Made by a program: the position numbers and the translations under genes. Positions 26,410-36,141 of a stretch of 64,000 nt of DNA are shown here, piece after piece. Every line of letters starts with the position of its first letter. Within the stretch, counting starts at the first letter, position 1. Location: NCBI GenBank assembly GCA_963777595.1, contig CAVZRE010000050.1, positions 17,192 through 81,191 of the forward strand. The letters are read 5' to 3'. Source of the stretch: CAVVFX01 sp963777595 (GTDB lineage: Bacteria > Acidobacteriota > Terriglobia > Bryobacterales > Bryobacteraceae). The notes under the pieces are model-generated. The model had not been told where the DNA came from, did no database searches, and worked only from the letters and a program-made list of their open reading frames with translations.

Positions 26410-26907
26410 CTACTTCTTATATCCGATTTTGCGGAGAAAAGAGTGGCGCGCGGAGCGATCTTCTTCGTTTTCGCAGCCTTTCGGCGAATTGCCGTCGATG
26501 ACCCCAATAATCCCACGGCCTTGCGGCGACTGCGCCACCAGAATCTCCACGGGATTGGCTGTGGCGCAGAAGATGGTGCACACTTCCGGCACATCCTTGA
26601 TGCGTCCCAGGACGTTGATCGGGAACGCATTTTTCATTAACACGACGAAAGTATGTCCTGCGCCGATGGCCTGCGCGTTGCGAATGGCGGCATCGATCAG
26701 ATTGTCGTCGGTGCCCTCGGCACGAATCAGGCAAGGCCCCGAAGCCTCACAAAACGCGACGCCGAACTTGATGCCCGGCACGGCATTCACCAGGGCTTCG
26801 TAAAGATCTTCGGCTGTCTTGATGAAGTGGCTTTGGCCGAGGACGAGGTTCGCGCCCTCCGGCAGATCGAAGGGAACGGCTTCGAGATTCAGTTGAGTGT
26901 GGCTCAT
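26410..26907 (-). CDS. Adenosine-specific kinase-like protein
   Basis: A 165-residue protein of the adenosine-specific kinase family (PF04008, COG1839), a small alpha/beta fold best known from archaea and thermophiles. Characteristic segments are LVLGQSHFIKTAEDLYEALV, KFGVAFCEASGPCLIRAEG, GHTFVVLMKNAFPINVLGRI, VCTIFCATANPVEILVAQ and GRGIIGVIDGNSPKG. Its ATG overlaps the corrected stop of the FecR-PstS gene by 4 bases (ATGA), so the two are translationally coupled. The biological role of this family in bacteria is poorly known. Confidence 0.85.
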   Translation of the reverse strand: MSHTQLNLEAVPFDLPEGANLVLGQSHFIKTAEDLYEALVNAVPGIKFGVAFCEASGPCLIRAEGTDDNLIDAAIRNAQAIGAGHTFVVLMKNAFPINVLGRIKDVPEVCTIFCATANPVEILVAQSPQGRGIIGVIDGNSPKGCENEEDRSARHSFLRKIGYKK

Positions 26908-29332
26908 TGTCGTCTGATGAGGCGCTTCTCTTTGGATACCACGTCTTGCGGTAGCGGAGCGAAGCCCGAACCCGTGGCGTCCTTCTGGCCATCGGCCACC
27001 ATCCAGGTGAGGAAGACCGTCAGCGAAGCTTGTTCTGCTTCTGCGCCATTTTCTGCGGCACGATTAAATAGGTGAATGAAGCGATGGGATAGGCGCCGGC
27101 GCCTGGGGCATCGGTGAGGGAGACGCGGAAGTCCGCGGGAATTTCGACGCCCTGCGCAGCTTGCGTCAGGCTGGCTGCGCTGGCTGAAACGAATGTCCCA
27201 GCGCGATTCCTGACCTCGGCGTAAATCACATTGTTCGTCGCCGCCCACGAGTAGTCCAGGTAACCGAGGCTGTAGGGAGTCTGTTTGACTGTCGCCGCGA
27301 CACCCTGATTGCCGTTGGCGCCCAAGCCGTTCACAGGCCAATTGACGGATGCGCTGACTCCGTATTTTGCCTTCCAGGGCGGACTGATTTTGGAGAGATA
27401 GTCAGTCCACGTATAGGTTGCGTTAGCACCTTCCGATCGATGCACAAGAACAATGCCGGTATGAGGCAGACTAGCGCGCGGGTTGGCGGCGGTGATTCGA
27501 CGGTCATCCCAATAGCGAATCTCGCCGAGGTAAATCCCCGCAATAACGTCGGGAGTCAGCTTTAAAACGCCATCGTAGACTCCGGGCAGATTATAGACCG
27601 GGACCACCGCTGCCACGGCTGAAGGGTAATGGTAAACGGGAAGCCGAAGTTCGGCCAACTGGGCGTCGGTGAGTGGCAGGTCCGAAGCGGCGAAGTCGGT
27701 CTTTCCGTCTCGCAACTGTACAAATCCTCCGCGCGTACCGACTGCCTGGTACGTCAACTCGGCTTGCGTGTAAGACTTGAACCAGCGCTCATAAAGAGGC
27801 AGGAGAGTCGCGGCGCCCGCTCCGTTGAGTGCGGCATAATTCGGAACGTAGGGCGCGACATAAGTAGTTGCTGAGGAAACCGATGAGATCCTGGTTGCCG
27901 AGCCTTTGGGTTGGGAGTCGCCCTTCGTCGCACCGGGCTTACGAGGTGAAGTTATCACGACGATGCCGGGAACAATGGGCCCCGGCGGCGCGTTGGCGAC
28001 AACCGGATCGGGATCATTAACCGGTAGCGCCATGGGCGGCGGCGGAGCTACTTCGGCAACCAACGGCCCGTCATCCGGCGGCGGAGGCGCCGACTGCGTG
28101 ACCGGCCGGACATCCGGGGTGACGTCCACCGCGCTATAGGTATGGCTGCGGAGCGGTTCGCGCGAGGCAGTCAGGCGCACCACTGGAAGCGGCGGAGATG
28201 GGAGCGCGGCAGTAAAGAGAAAAGCCTTCAGCAGATCTTTGGGCAAGGTTTCCGCCGGCGACGGGACGATCTCGCGCGCGCCGGAGACGAACGCGCCACC
28301 GGTGGTGTTCAACGCTGCAAACTGATGAGGAGGGGCGGTTTCGGGCCATTGCTCAGCAGGCGCAAGCGGTCCCCACGCGGCCAGATTGGTGGCGCGGGCC
28401 CAGTAGACTTCGCCAGGCAGGAAATGCTCTTCCGCGTCATCGGGAGGAGGAACCCAAACCCAGCCGAGATCGGAATGCTGCAGCCAGCGGCCGGTATGAT
28501 ATGGCGTCCAACCCCACGGTTCCGCTCCCACCCACGTGTAGCCGATCGATTGATACCAGAGCCAGCGGCCGTCGCGAAAGGGTGCCCATCCGGCTTGCGT
28601 GGCGGGCTGCCAGACGGTGCCGAAGTCGCCGGCCTTGATCCATTTACCGGCACGATCGAGATCCAGACGGCTGGCGGGCGCGTCAGCCTCGACCTTATCG
28701 AGCGACTCGCTCCAGCTATCCGACTCGACTGGACTGATCTCGCGAAAAAGGGAGAAATGCGTCGATTCGGGAACCGTGACGCGGGCCGACTGTCCCTGGC
28801 GGAGTTCCATTTCAGCCGACGGAATGGTGAATTGAGCCGCACCCTCGATGATTGCGAACTCGCTCCAATTGGGCATCGCCTGCAGTCGCAGACGCGAACC
28901 CTGGCGCAGCGTTGCCTGCGCGCCGGGAACCAGCAGATGAATGGAATTACCCGGATTCGCTTCGCCGGTAAAGTAGGCCAAGCCATGGTCCAGCGAGATG
29001 ACGGTGATGCGCTGTCCGCCGGAGAGCCGGGCGTAGTCGCTCAGTTCCGCCAGACTTTCTCCAACCATGCGGAAGACGCTGGTATCGTCCAGTTCGATTT
29101 CGAGCGTGGCTCCTGCGCCGGTACGAATGCGAGTTGCTTCGGTTAAGGGGAGATTGAGAGAAGCTTGACGCCATGTATCTGCGGCGTCCAGTTGGACTTC
29201 CACCGAGCCATCGAAAGCTCCCAGCCGCGCGAAACGGGACGAGGCGGCCGACGCTGTCCCAGCGAGTAGCAAGGCTGCCAAGAGCGCACGGACGAATGCC
29301 TGTGTTACGTCCATCGTAAAGTTGACGCGCAT
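26904..29332 (-). CDS. FecR-DUF6600-PstS-like fusion protein, one apparent frameshift
   Basis: Exported protein of about 809 residues. A signal peptide (AFVRALLAALLLAGTASA) precedes a FecR-like domain (residues ~45-210). DUF6600-type repeats of the form GWxPxxxGRW follow, for example GWAPFRDGRWLWYQSIGYTW and GWTPYHTGRWLQHSDLGWVW. A proline-rich linker comes next, and then from about residue 495 a PstS-like phosphate-binding domain (VGTRGGFVQLRDGKTDFAASD and VLVHRSEGANATYTWTDYLS). The reading frame stops at 27020. Adding one base to the TT at 27030-27031 continues it as ASLTVFLTWMVADGQKDATG to VSKEKRLIRRQ, the normal end of a PstS domain. The corrected stop overlaps the next start, supporting the repair. 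No PstCAB genes are nearby. Confidence 0.75.
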
Positions 29333-29346
29333 GGGACGCGGACCGT

Positions 29347-29916
29347 TTACTTCTTCTTTTCAGGCACCGCTACAACCGGCGTTTTAATGATCTTGTCGAG
29401 CTCGCCTTTGATATTCTGGACTTCCACATTCTCCGTAAAAAATGCGCTGTCGTCGATTCCCAGGTGTTGAGCCCGAATGATTCCGTGCTTGTCGATGAAG
29501 ACGATCATCGGAATATAGTGAATGCCCGGCGGATGCTGCACGAATTCGATCACCGTCGGCTCCGTGCTCATGCCGATAGGAAACATGCCGTGGGCGAAGG
29601 TTCGCGCGAAGTTAGGCAAATCGGTGGTAGCTTCAGGATTGAAAACGACCCCGAGCACCTGCACTCCTTTCGGAGCGTACTCCTGCTGGATCGGCGCTAG
29701 AACCCCGGCCAGATGCTGGCAATGCGGGCAGGTGGTCGACATGAACGCCAGCACGACGATATAACCCCTATATTGGCTCAACAGGACCTGCTTGCCCTGC
29801 ATCTGGATCACGAGTTCGGGAGCCTTGCGGGGAATCTGCGGCTTGTTAGCAGCAGGAGTGGCATCAGCGCCGTGGAGTACTGCGGCCGTGAGAAGGAGCC
29901 AAAGGATGGATCGCAT
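29347..29916 (-). CDS. TlpA/ResA-like exported thioredoxin
   Basis: Periplasmic thiol-disulfide protein of about 189 residues. The start at 29916 gives a signal peptide, MRSILWLLLTAAVLHGADA. The thioredoxin fold contains VLAFMSTTCPHCQHL, with a CPHC redox pair of the kind seen in DsbA, then YIPMIVFIDKHGIIRAQHLG with the cis-Pro loop region. It is the second of two tandem paralogues, 16 bases after the first, and is followed 14 bases later by the FecR-PstS gene. Substrate is unknown; cytochrome maturation or oxidative thiol repair are the usual roles. Confidence 0.85.
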   Translation of the reverse strand: MRSILWLLLTAAVLHGADATPAANKPQIPRKAPELVIQMQGKQVLLSQYRGYIVVLAFMSTTCPHCQHLAGVLAPIQQEYAPKGVQVLGVVFNPEATTDLPNFARTFAHGMFPIGMSTEPTVIEFVQHPPGIHYIPMIVFIDKHGIIRAQHLGIDDSAFFTENVEVQNIKGELDKIIKTPVVAVPEKKK

Positions 29917-29932
29917 TGAGTGTATCCAGTTA

Positions 29933-30523
29933 CTACTTTTTCGAAATCGTTGTTTTGGCCGGCATGGCCGGCTTGGTGGGCGTTCCAAGAATCTTGTCGA
30001 GTTCGGCGCGGATATTCTTCTCCCCTCCCGCAATGAAGTCGCTGTCGCCAATGTATTCCGAATAGATATTGCCCTTGCGATCGATAAACGCCATCATGGG
30101 CACATAGTAGTGGGGGTCGGGATGCTTCAGGAATTCGAGCGCCGATTCCTGACTGCTCCAGCCGACGGGAAAGGCATTGTGCACGTAGAGGTCGTTGAAC
30201 TGTTTCAGGCCGTCCTTAGCGCCGGAGTCGATCACGTCGCCCACAAACTGTACACCCTTCGCTGCGTAGGCCTTCTGGATTTCGGCAAGAACCGGAACCA
30301 GCGCCTGGCAGTGCGGACAAGTGGTAAACATGAAAGCAATAGCGACTACCTTGCCGCGAAAAGTACTTAACAAGAGAGGATTGCCACTCTGCAGATTAAA
30401 AACGAACTCGGGCGCCTTTCGAAGCGGCTTGGCCTGATCCGGCGGCGTAGCCGCAACCAACAAACCGGCAACCGCCAATAGCCCTAGAAAAACAAAAAGT
30501 AACCTGGCTCGAAAAGTCGTCAT
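29933..30523 (-). CDS. TlpA/ResA-like exported thioredoxin, paralogue
   Basis: Periplasmic thioredoxin-like protein of 196 residues with signal peptide LLFVFLGLLAVAGLLVAATP. It has APEFVFNLQSGNPLLLSTFR and AIAFMFTTCPHCQALVPVL with the same CPHC active site as its neighbour, and YYVPMMAFIDRKGNIYSEYI near the end. The two genes arose by tandem duplication and are first in the minus-strand run reaching to 21.4 kb. Its start lies only 25 bases from the divergent rnr start, so the promoters of both must overlap each other or the coding regions. Confidence 0.85.
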   Translation of the reverse strand: MTTFRARLLFVFLGLLAVAGLLVAATPPDQAKPLRKAPEFVFNLQSGNPLLLSTFRGKVVAIAFMFTTCPHCQALVPVLAEIQKAYAAKGVQFVGDVIDSGAKDGLKQFNDLYVHNAFPVGWSSQESALEFLKHPDPHYYVPMMAFIDRKGNIYSEYIGDSDFIAGGEKNIRAELDKILGTPTKPAMPAKTTISKK

Positions 30524-30548
30524 AGTCTATAGTGTATTCCGTAGGTTT

Positions 30549-32840
30549 ATGCTGGGTCCAGTGACCCCCGCAACTCTGCTGCAGCACATCCAAAAGCTTC
30601 CCCACCGGCGCGCCACTTTCCGGCAGCTACTTCGGGAGACGCATCTCGAGCGGGACGAGTTGCAGACCCGGCTCGACGAGCTGCTGAAGCGCGGCGAAGT
30701 CGTCGAAACGCGCTCGGATCACTTCGCGGCGATTGGCGGCAGCCGCGAGTACGCGGCCGGCCGGATCAGCATGCATCGCGACGGCTATGGGTTCCTGGTT
30801 CCAGACCGTCCGATCGAAGGCTTGCGCGGGGACATCTTCCTGCCCGAGCGCCAGACCGAGGGCGCCATGAATGGCGATCGGGCCATTGTCCGAATCAACC
30901 GGATTGAACGCGATGGCAAAGCTGACGGCGAGGTGATCCGGATACTCAAGCGGGCCCATCCGACGGTGGTCGGGGAATTCCGGATCACGCGCCGGGGTAT
31001 GTTTGTGGTCCCGCACGAGGAACGCATCCAGAACTGGATCGAGATCCCGGAGGAATTGGCGATTCCACCGGAGGGCGCTGCGGCCAATCGCATTGGCGGC
31101 AAGAGCTACGTCATCTCGAGCCCAGCCGATCTGGACGGCATGATCGTGAATGCGGAGGTCGTCGAGTATGAATCGGCGGACGATCGCGCGGTGGGACGGA
31201 TTATCGAGGTCCTGGGACGCCCGGGTGATTTTGGCATCGACGTCGAGATCATTATCCGGCAGCATCATCTGCCGCATCATTTTCCGCCGGCCGTGATCGA
31301 GCAGGCGCAGAGCGTTCCGCTGGTGATCGGCAAACCCGAACTCGCGGGAAGGCGCGATTTTCGCGAGTTGCCCATCGTCACCATTGACGGCGAAACGGCG
31401 CGCGATTTCGATGACGCAGTGTACGTGGAGCGGCTACCCAACGGCAATTACACGCTGCAAGTTCACATCGCCGATGTGAGCCATTATGTGATCCCCGATT
31501 CGGCCATCGATCGCGAAGCTCGTTTGCGCGGCACCAGCGTGTACTTTCCCGACCGCGCGGTGCCCATGCTGCCGTTCGAGCTCTCGACTGAGATCTGCTC
31601 GCTGAAACCGCAGGTGGACCGGCTGGTGATGTCGGCGCTGCTCGAACTCGACCACAACGGCGGTGTTATTGCGCAGGAGTTCTGCCGCGGCGTGATTCGC
31701 AGCGCGGAGCGCATGACCTATACCGGCGTTCATCTGCTGCTCGAAGGCGACGCAGCGATGAAAGAACGCTACGCGCCGCTGATCGGCCGCTTCGAACTGA
31801 TGCAGGAACTGGCGCTGATCTTGAATCGCAAGCGCACCAAGCGCGGCTCCATCGATTTCGACCTTCCCGAACCGTTGATCGAGTTTGACGCGAACGGCAT
31901 CATGACCGGCGTCTCGAAATCGCCGCGCAATATCGCGCATCGCATTATCGAGGAGTTCATGCTGTCGGCTAACGAGGCTGTCGCCGCGCATATCGAAGCG
32001 GCGGGCGTGCCGTCGATTTACCGGGTCCACGAACCGCCCGATCCTAAACGCGTTATGGAGTTCGAGGAAGTGGCGACGCATTTTGGGTACACGCTGGGAG
32101 TCGGGGCGATTCCGGTGAAGAAGTTCGCTTATACCGAAAGGAAGCGGTCCGGGCATCACGAGACGAAAGTCCGGCGGGAGATCGCTTTACCCGAGGGCGG
32201 GCTCAAGATCTCGCCGCGTCATTACCAGAAGCTGGTGGCAAAGCTGGAAGGCAAGCCGGAAGAACGCATCCTCAGCTACCTGATGTTGAGGTCACTCAAG
32301 CAGGCCCGGTATCGCGCGGAAGATACGGGACACTTTGCGCTCGCGGCGTCGCACTATACGCATTTCACGTCGCCGATCCGGCGCTATCCGGACCTGATGG
32401 TGCATCGCGTTTTGGGCGCACTGCTGGATGGGGAGAAGTATGGCAACGAGGATGAGATGGAGACTGTCGCGGAGGACTGCTCATTCACGGAGCGCCGGGC
32501 AGCGGAAGCCGAACGGGACCTGGTGGAGTGGAAGAAAGTGAAGTTCATGGTCGACCGGGTGGGCGAAGAGTTCCCCGGTCTGATCATCAGCACCGCGAAA
32601 TATGGCTTCTTCGTGGAATTGGAGAATCTGTTTATAGAGGGGCTTGTTCCCATCGATTCCCTGCCCGGCGACCGCTACGCGTACAACGAGAATACCCGCA
32701 AGGTAGTGGGACAGCGGACGCGTCGCGAATTCTCGATCGGCGAGCAGGTGACGGTGATGCTCGACCGGGTGGATGAAGCGGAAAAGAAGCTGCAGTTTTC
32801 GCTGGTCGAACCGGTGAAGAGGAAGGGAAAGAAGCGATAG
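30549..32840 (+). CDS. rnr: Ribonuclease R
   Basis: 3'-5' exoribonuclease of the RNB family, 763 residues, which degrades structured RNA and acts in rRNA and mRNA turnover. The order is an N-terminal helix-turn-helix-like domain (LLQHIQKLPHRRATFRQLLR), cold-shock domains (GRISMHRDGYGFLVPD), and the RNB catalytic domain with VTIDGETARDFDDAVYVE supplying the metal-binding aspartates. HYTHFTSPIRRYPDLMVHR follows, and a C-terminal S1 domain begins near GLIISTAKYGFFVELENL. The ATG at 30549 is preceded by GTAGG. No frameshift is present. A hairpin repeat at 32874 lies just after the stop. Confidence 0.95.
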   Translation: MLGPVTPATLLQHIQKLPHRRATFRQLLRETHLERDELQTRLDELLKRGEVVETRSDHFAAIGGSREYAAGRISMHRDGYGFLVPDRPIEGLRGDIFLPERQTEGAMNGDRAIVRINRIERDGKADGEVIRILKRAHPTVVGEFRITRRGMFVVPHEERIQNWIEIPEELAIPPEGAAANRIGGKSYVISSPADLDGMIVNAEVVEYESADDRAVGRIIEVLGRPGDFGIDVEIIIRQHHLPHHFPPAVIEQAQSVPLVIGKPELAGRRDFRELPIVTIDGETARDFDDAVYVERLPNGNYTLQVHIADVSHYVIPDSAIDREARLRGTSVYFPDRAVPMLPFELSTEICSLKPQVDRLVMSALLELDHNGGVIAQEFCRGVIRSAERMTYTGVHLLLEGDAAMKERYAPLIGRFELMQELALILNRKRTKRGSIDFDLPEPLIEFDANGIMTGVSKSPRNIAHRIIEEFMLSANEAVAAHIEAAGVPSIYRVHEPPDPKRVMEFEEVATHFGYTLGVGAIPVKKFAYTERKRSGHHETKVRREIALPEGGLKISPRHYQKLVAKLEGKPEERILSYLMLRSLKQARYRAEDTGHFALAASHYTHFTSPIRRYPDLMVHRVLGALLDGEKYGNEDEMETVAEDCSFTERRAAEAERDLVEWKKVKFMVDRVGEEFPGLIISTAKYGFFVELENLFIEGLVPIDSLPGDRYAYNENTRKVVGQRTRREFSIGEQVTVMLDRVDEAEKKLQFSLVEPVKRKGKKR

Positions 32841-32873
32841 GGTGGACGCCGCATTCCAAACTTCGCGAATCTG

Positions 32874-32914
32874 GCGACCTGGGGGTCGCACGCGGGCCAG
32901 GGGGCCCGCCCCAC
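32874..32914. repeat. 41-bp paired-hairpin element, best copy
   Basis: Two perfect stem-loops side by side: GCGACC-TGGG-GGTCGC and GCGGGCC-AGGG-GGCCCGC, ending in CCCCAC. It lies 33 bases past the rnr stop and could act as a transcription terminator-like structure, but there is only a short TTTTT after it. Confidence 0.8.
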
Positions 32915-33024
32915 TTTTTGCGGAAGGAACCCAATTTTCGATAAGTACTTTTCGTTTGTTTTATTTAGGAACGTGAAGAGGCCCGGTTGCGAGGGCGCAA
33001 CCGGGTTAGTGATGACAAACGAAC

Positions 33025-36000
33025 TTACCAGGAGATTCGGACGGCGGCTTGCGCACGGCGAGCCGTGGTGCCGTCGGGGGGAGCCTGGGTTTGGGCGGCA
33101 GCGCCGTACAACGAATACGGCGCCAGGGCTACTCCGCCCTTATATGCTTCCGTGAAGTACTGTTCGGAATTACGTGCGGCAGCACCGCTGAGGATGAAGT
33201 GATTGAAGACATTCGTGGCTTCGAAGCTTAACTGGATCTTGATCCGCTCCTTGATCGGGAAGATGCGGCTGATGCGAGCGTCGGTGCGGAAAATGGGCGC
33301 GGTGTTTAAAGCTGAGATGGATTCGAACGGCACACGGGTGGCGCCGCCAAGACCGTTGATGCTGCCGGTGCTCAACAAGCCTGCAGAGGTTCCGAGCATG
33401 GCAGCGGTCGGCACGGTGTTCACGGAGATGGTTGGAGGCAGCGGGAAGGAGGAACCCATGACTTCGACAGCCGATAACTGCCAGCCGTTGATCAGGTTAC
33501 GATCGATCGCGCTATTTCCATGCACAAAGACGGGGTTGAAGATACCGTTCATCACCAGGCGATGGCGCTGGTCGGTGGCAGCCGATCCCTTCTCGCCGCC
33601 TTCGTTGTTGTTAAAGACCGAAGTGGGATAGGTCGGCGCATAGAGAATCCCGCTCGAACCGGCCGGGCCTCCGGCTGCGCCGCCGATGTCATCGTCAATG
33701 GCGTGCGACCACGTATAGTTCACTTGCGCCTGGAACCACTTGGTATAGCGCTTCTGCAATTGAACGATCATCGCGTTGTAGTAGCTGTTGGCATTGGAGG
33801 TCATGACGATCACCTTGCCGTAAGCGGGGTTGATACGCTGCGTGTAAATGGGCGTGGTGTAACTGCTGACCTGATTGCCGCCGGCATCCAGAATGGGGTA
33901 GGTGTAGCTAGCCGTGGGCGCGGCGGCGTTGCCGTCGTAGGCCGAGGTGATGTGGAGGCTGCGGCTCCAGACATAGGACACCGAAAGGCTGGTGTTAGGC
34001 GCGATCTGACGTTCAATAGCGAAGTTAGCCTGCTCGGAGTATGAGTTTCGCCAGTTCGAATCAGCGAAGTCGATGCTGGCCGAACCGGCGACACTGGGCG
34101 CGGCCGGCAGGTGAGTCGGAAATACCGGGCCGGCGGCAAGTTGCGCGGCATTTGTGCCGGTGAGGGAGTAGCTCGGCTGGTACAGGCCGTTGCTAAAGAA
34201 GAGGCTCTCCAGACCGGCGGTGACATACCGGTTATAGAACATGCCGTATCCGCCGCGCAGGACCGTCTTGTCGTTTAGCGAATAGGCGACCCCGAAGCGC
34301 GGACCCCAGTTGTTGCGGGTCTGTGGAATTCTGCCCGTTTCCGGCCACGCGGGGTTGACCTGACTCGGCTGGGGCAGGAAGGTCACTTCGTAGCGGACGC
34401 CATAGTTGACGGTCAACTTGGGCGTGACATGGAATTCATCCTGAGCAAAGAACTGGAGTTCATTCAGCTTGAGATCGAGGTTCGGATTGCCGATGGTCTG
34501 GCTGTAGCTCGACCAGTCTTTCGCCCCGGTTGTGTTGCCCGTAAAATCTTCGGCAAAGGCCGTCAGGCTCGGATAGGTAAAGGTCCCGTACTGATTGCTC
34601 AAATAGTTGATGTAGTCTTCTACGTGGGCATAGTCCATCCCGAATTTCATGGTGTGTTTGCCCATCGTCAGGGAGAAGGAGTCGGAGAGCTGGTTGCGCA
34701 ACTCACTCGGCAAGAGCCTGGGGTAGCTGGTGGCCAGGCCGAGATAGTTGATGCCGGCTACGGTCAATTGTGCCGGTCCGAACGGGGGCATCAGGCTGGG
34801 GCTGGCGGGATCGAACTGGCGGTCCTTGAAGAAGCCCCACCGCGCTTCGTTCACGGCATTCGCCGAAACTACCGTGGTCAGTCCAACTTTCAAGGTGCGG
34901 TCGAAGACGGTGGTGTTGGCGTTGTTGCCATTGCCTGCGCCGGTGGTGTAGGATGCGCCGGTCTGAATCCCGTTGGGCGAACGGAAATCGAGGTAGTTCA
35001 TTTCCATGGTCAGCCGGTTGTTGGTATTGATCTGGTAATCGATTTTGCCGAACAACAGGTTGTCATCGATGGTGCGCGGCACGAGTTGGTTTTTCACACG
35101 GCTCGAAATATAGGACTCCGCCGCCTGGCACTGCGCGGGAGTCGCCGGCGAGCCGCAAGCGCTGGATCCCGTTGCGATGTAGTTGCCGTTAACGTCAAAG
35201 AGGGTGTTCTGGTGGCTGTTGACGATGGGAGCGTTGCGCCTCTGCAGCTCCCCGTTGAAGAAGTAGAACAGCTTGTCCTTCTTAATCGGTCCGCCTATGC
35301 TCATGCCGGCCTGATGGCGCCATTCGGGGGGATTGAGTCCGTTGGCCGTGGGATCGGTCGCGTTGAGCGTGCGATTCCGGAAGAACCAGTAGGCCGAGCC
35401 GTGAATGGCGTCGGAGCCGCTCTTGGTGACGGTATTGATGACACCGCCTGAAGCGCGTCCGTATTCAGCCAGAAAATTGCTGGTCACTACTTGGAACTCC
35501 TGCACCGCGTCCTGAGAGATGTTATAGGAGCGGGTACGGCCGGCGTTCTCGTCGTAGAACTGATTGGTGGTGTCGACACCGTCGGTCAGAAAGGAGTTCC
35601 CTCCGGGATTGCCGCGGAAAGTCAACAAACCGAACGACGCGTCATTGGTAACGCCGGGAGTGAGAAGGACAAAACTATCGACACGGCGGCCGTTGATCGG
35701 CAAATCCATGATCTGGCGCTCGCCGACATTCGAGGATACTTCAGTTTTGACGGAGTCGACGACGGGAGCCTCGCCGGTGATATCCACCTGCGTCGCAGCG
35801 CCGGAAACCGAGAGTTTCGGCGACAGGCTCAACTGCTGGCCGACCTGTAACTCGACGTTTTTCAACTCATAGGATTGAAAGCCGGTTTTGGAGATGGTAA
35901 CCGCATATCCGTCCGCAGGGACAAGTGCGGGGGCATTAAATACGCCCGCTCCGTTCGTCTCCAAATCGCGGTGAATCCCTTTGGCAGCGTTATCAATCAC

Positions 36001-36141
36001 CACTTTCGCGCCTGGAATTACCGATCCGCTTGCGTCCTGAACAACGCCGGTCATGGCAGCGGAACCTGCCGTGGTTTGGGCGGAGAGGGAAAAAGCGAAA
36101 ACGGCCAGAAAGACGGTGGCTCGCAATAGATATTTCTTCAT
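33025..36141 (-). CDS. Oar-like TonB-dependent receptor with carboxypeptidase-regulatory domain
   Basis: Outer-membrane protein of about 1038 residues. The start at 36141 is chosen because AGAAAGG precedes it and it opens a signal peptide (MKKYLLRATVFLAVFAFSLS). A carboxypeptidase-regulatory beta sandwich follows (MTGVVQDASGSVIPGAKVVI), then a plug domain (GERQIMDLPINGRRVDSFVL, LTPGVTNDASFGLLTFRG, YGRASGGVINTVTKSGSD) and a long beta-barrel ending in the aromatic residue of VRISW, the outer-membrane insertion signal. Such Oar-type receptors are hugely expanded in Acidobacteria; ligands are unknown. No adjacent operon partners. Confidence 0.92.
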   Translation of the reverse strand: MKKYLLRATVFLAVFAFSLSAQTTAGSAAMTGVVQDASGSVIPGAKVVIDNAAKGIHRDLETNGAGVFNAPALVPADGYAVTISKTGFQSYELKNVELQVGQQLSLSPKLSVSGAATQVDITGEAPVVDSVKTEVSSNVGERQIMDLPINGRRVDSFVLLTPGVTNDASFGLLTFRGNPGGNSFLTDGVDTTNQFYDENAGRTRSYNISQDAVQEFQVVTSNFLAEYGRASGGVINTVTKSGSDAIHGSAYWFFRNRTLNATDPTANGLNPPEWRHQAGMSIGGPIKKDKLFYFFNGELQRRNAPIVNSHQNTLFDVNGNYIATGSSACGSPATPAQCQAAESYISSRVKNQLVPRTIDDNLLFGKIDYQINTNNRLTMEMNYLDFRSPNGIQTGASYTTGAGNGNNANTTVFDRTLKVGLTTVVSANAVNEARWGFFKDRQFDPASPSLMPPFGPAQLTVAGINYLGLATSYPRLLPSELRNQLSDSFSLTMGKHTMKFGMDYAHVEDYINYLSNQYGTFTYPSLTAFAEDFTGNTTGAKDWSSYSQTIGNPNLDLKLNELQFFAQDEFHVTPKLTVNYGVRYEVTFLPQPSQVNPAWPETGRIPQTRNNWGPRFGVAYSLNDKTVLRGGYGMFYNRYVTAGLESLFFSNGLYQPSYSLTGTNAAQLAAGPVFPTHLPAAPSVAGSASIDFADSNWRNSYSEQANFAIERQIAPNTSLSVSYVWSRSLHITSAYDGNAAAPTASYTYPILDAGGNQVSSYTTPIYTQRINPAYGKVIVMTSNANSYYNAMIVQLQKRYTKWFQAQVNYTWSHAIDDDIGGAAGGPAGSSGILYAPTYPTSVFNNNEGGEKGSAATDQRHRLVMNGIFNPVFVHGNSAIDRNLINGWQLSAVEVMGSSFPLPPTISVNTVPTAAMLGTSAGLLSTGSINGLGGATRVPFESISALNTAPIFRTDARISRIFPIKERIKIQLSFEATNVFNHFILSGAAARNSEQYFTEAYKGGVALAPYSLYGAAAQTQAPPDGTTARRAQAAVRISW

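Noticed and set aside
34429..35451. 340-codon plus-strand frame opposite the Oar-like receptor
   Set aside because: Shadow frame within a well-supported gene on the other strand, without motifs or a ribosome binding site.
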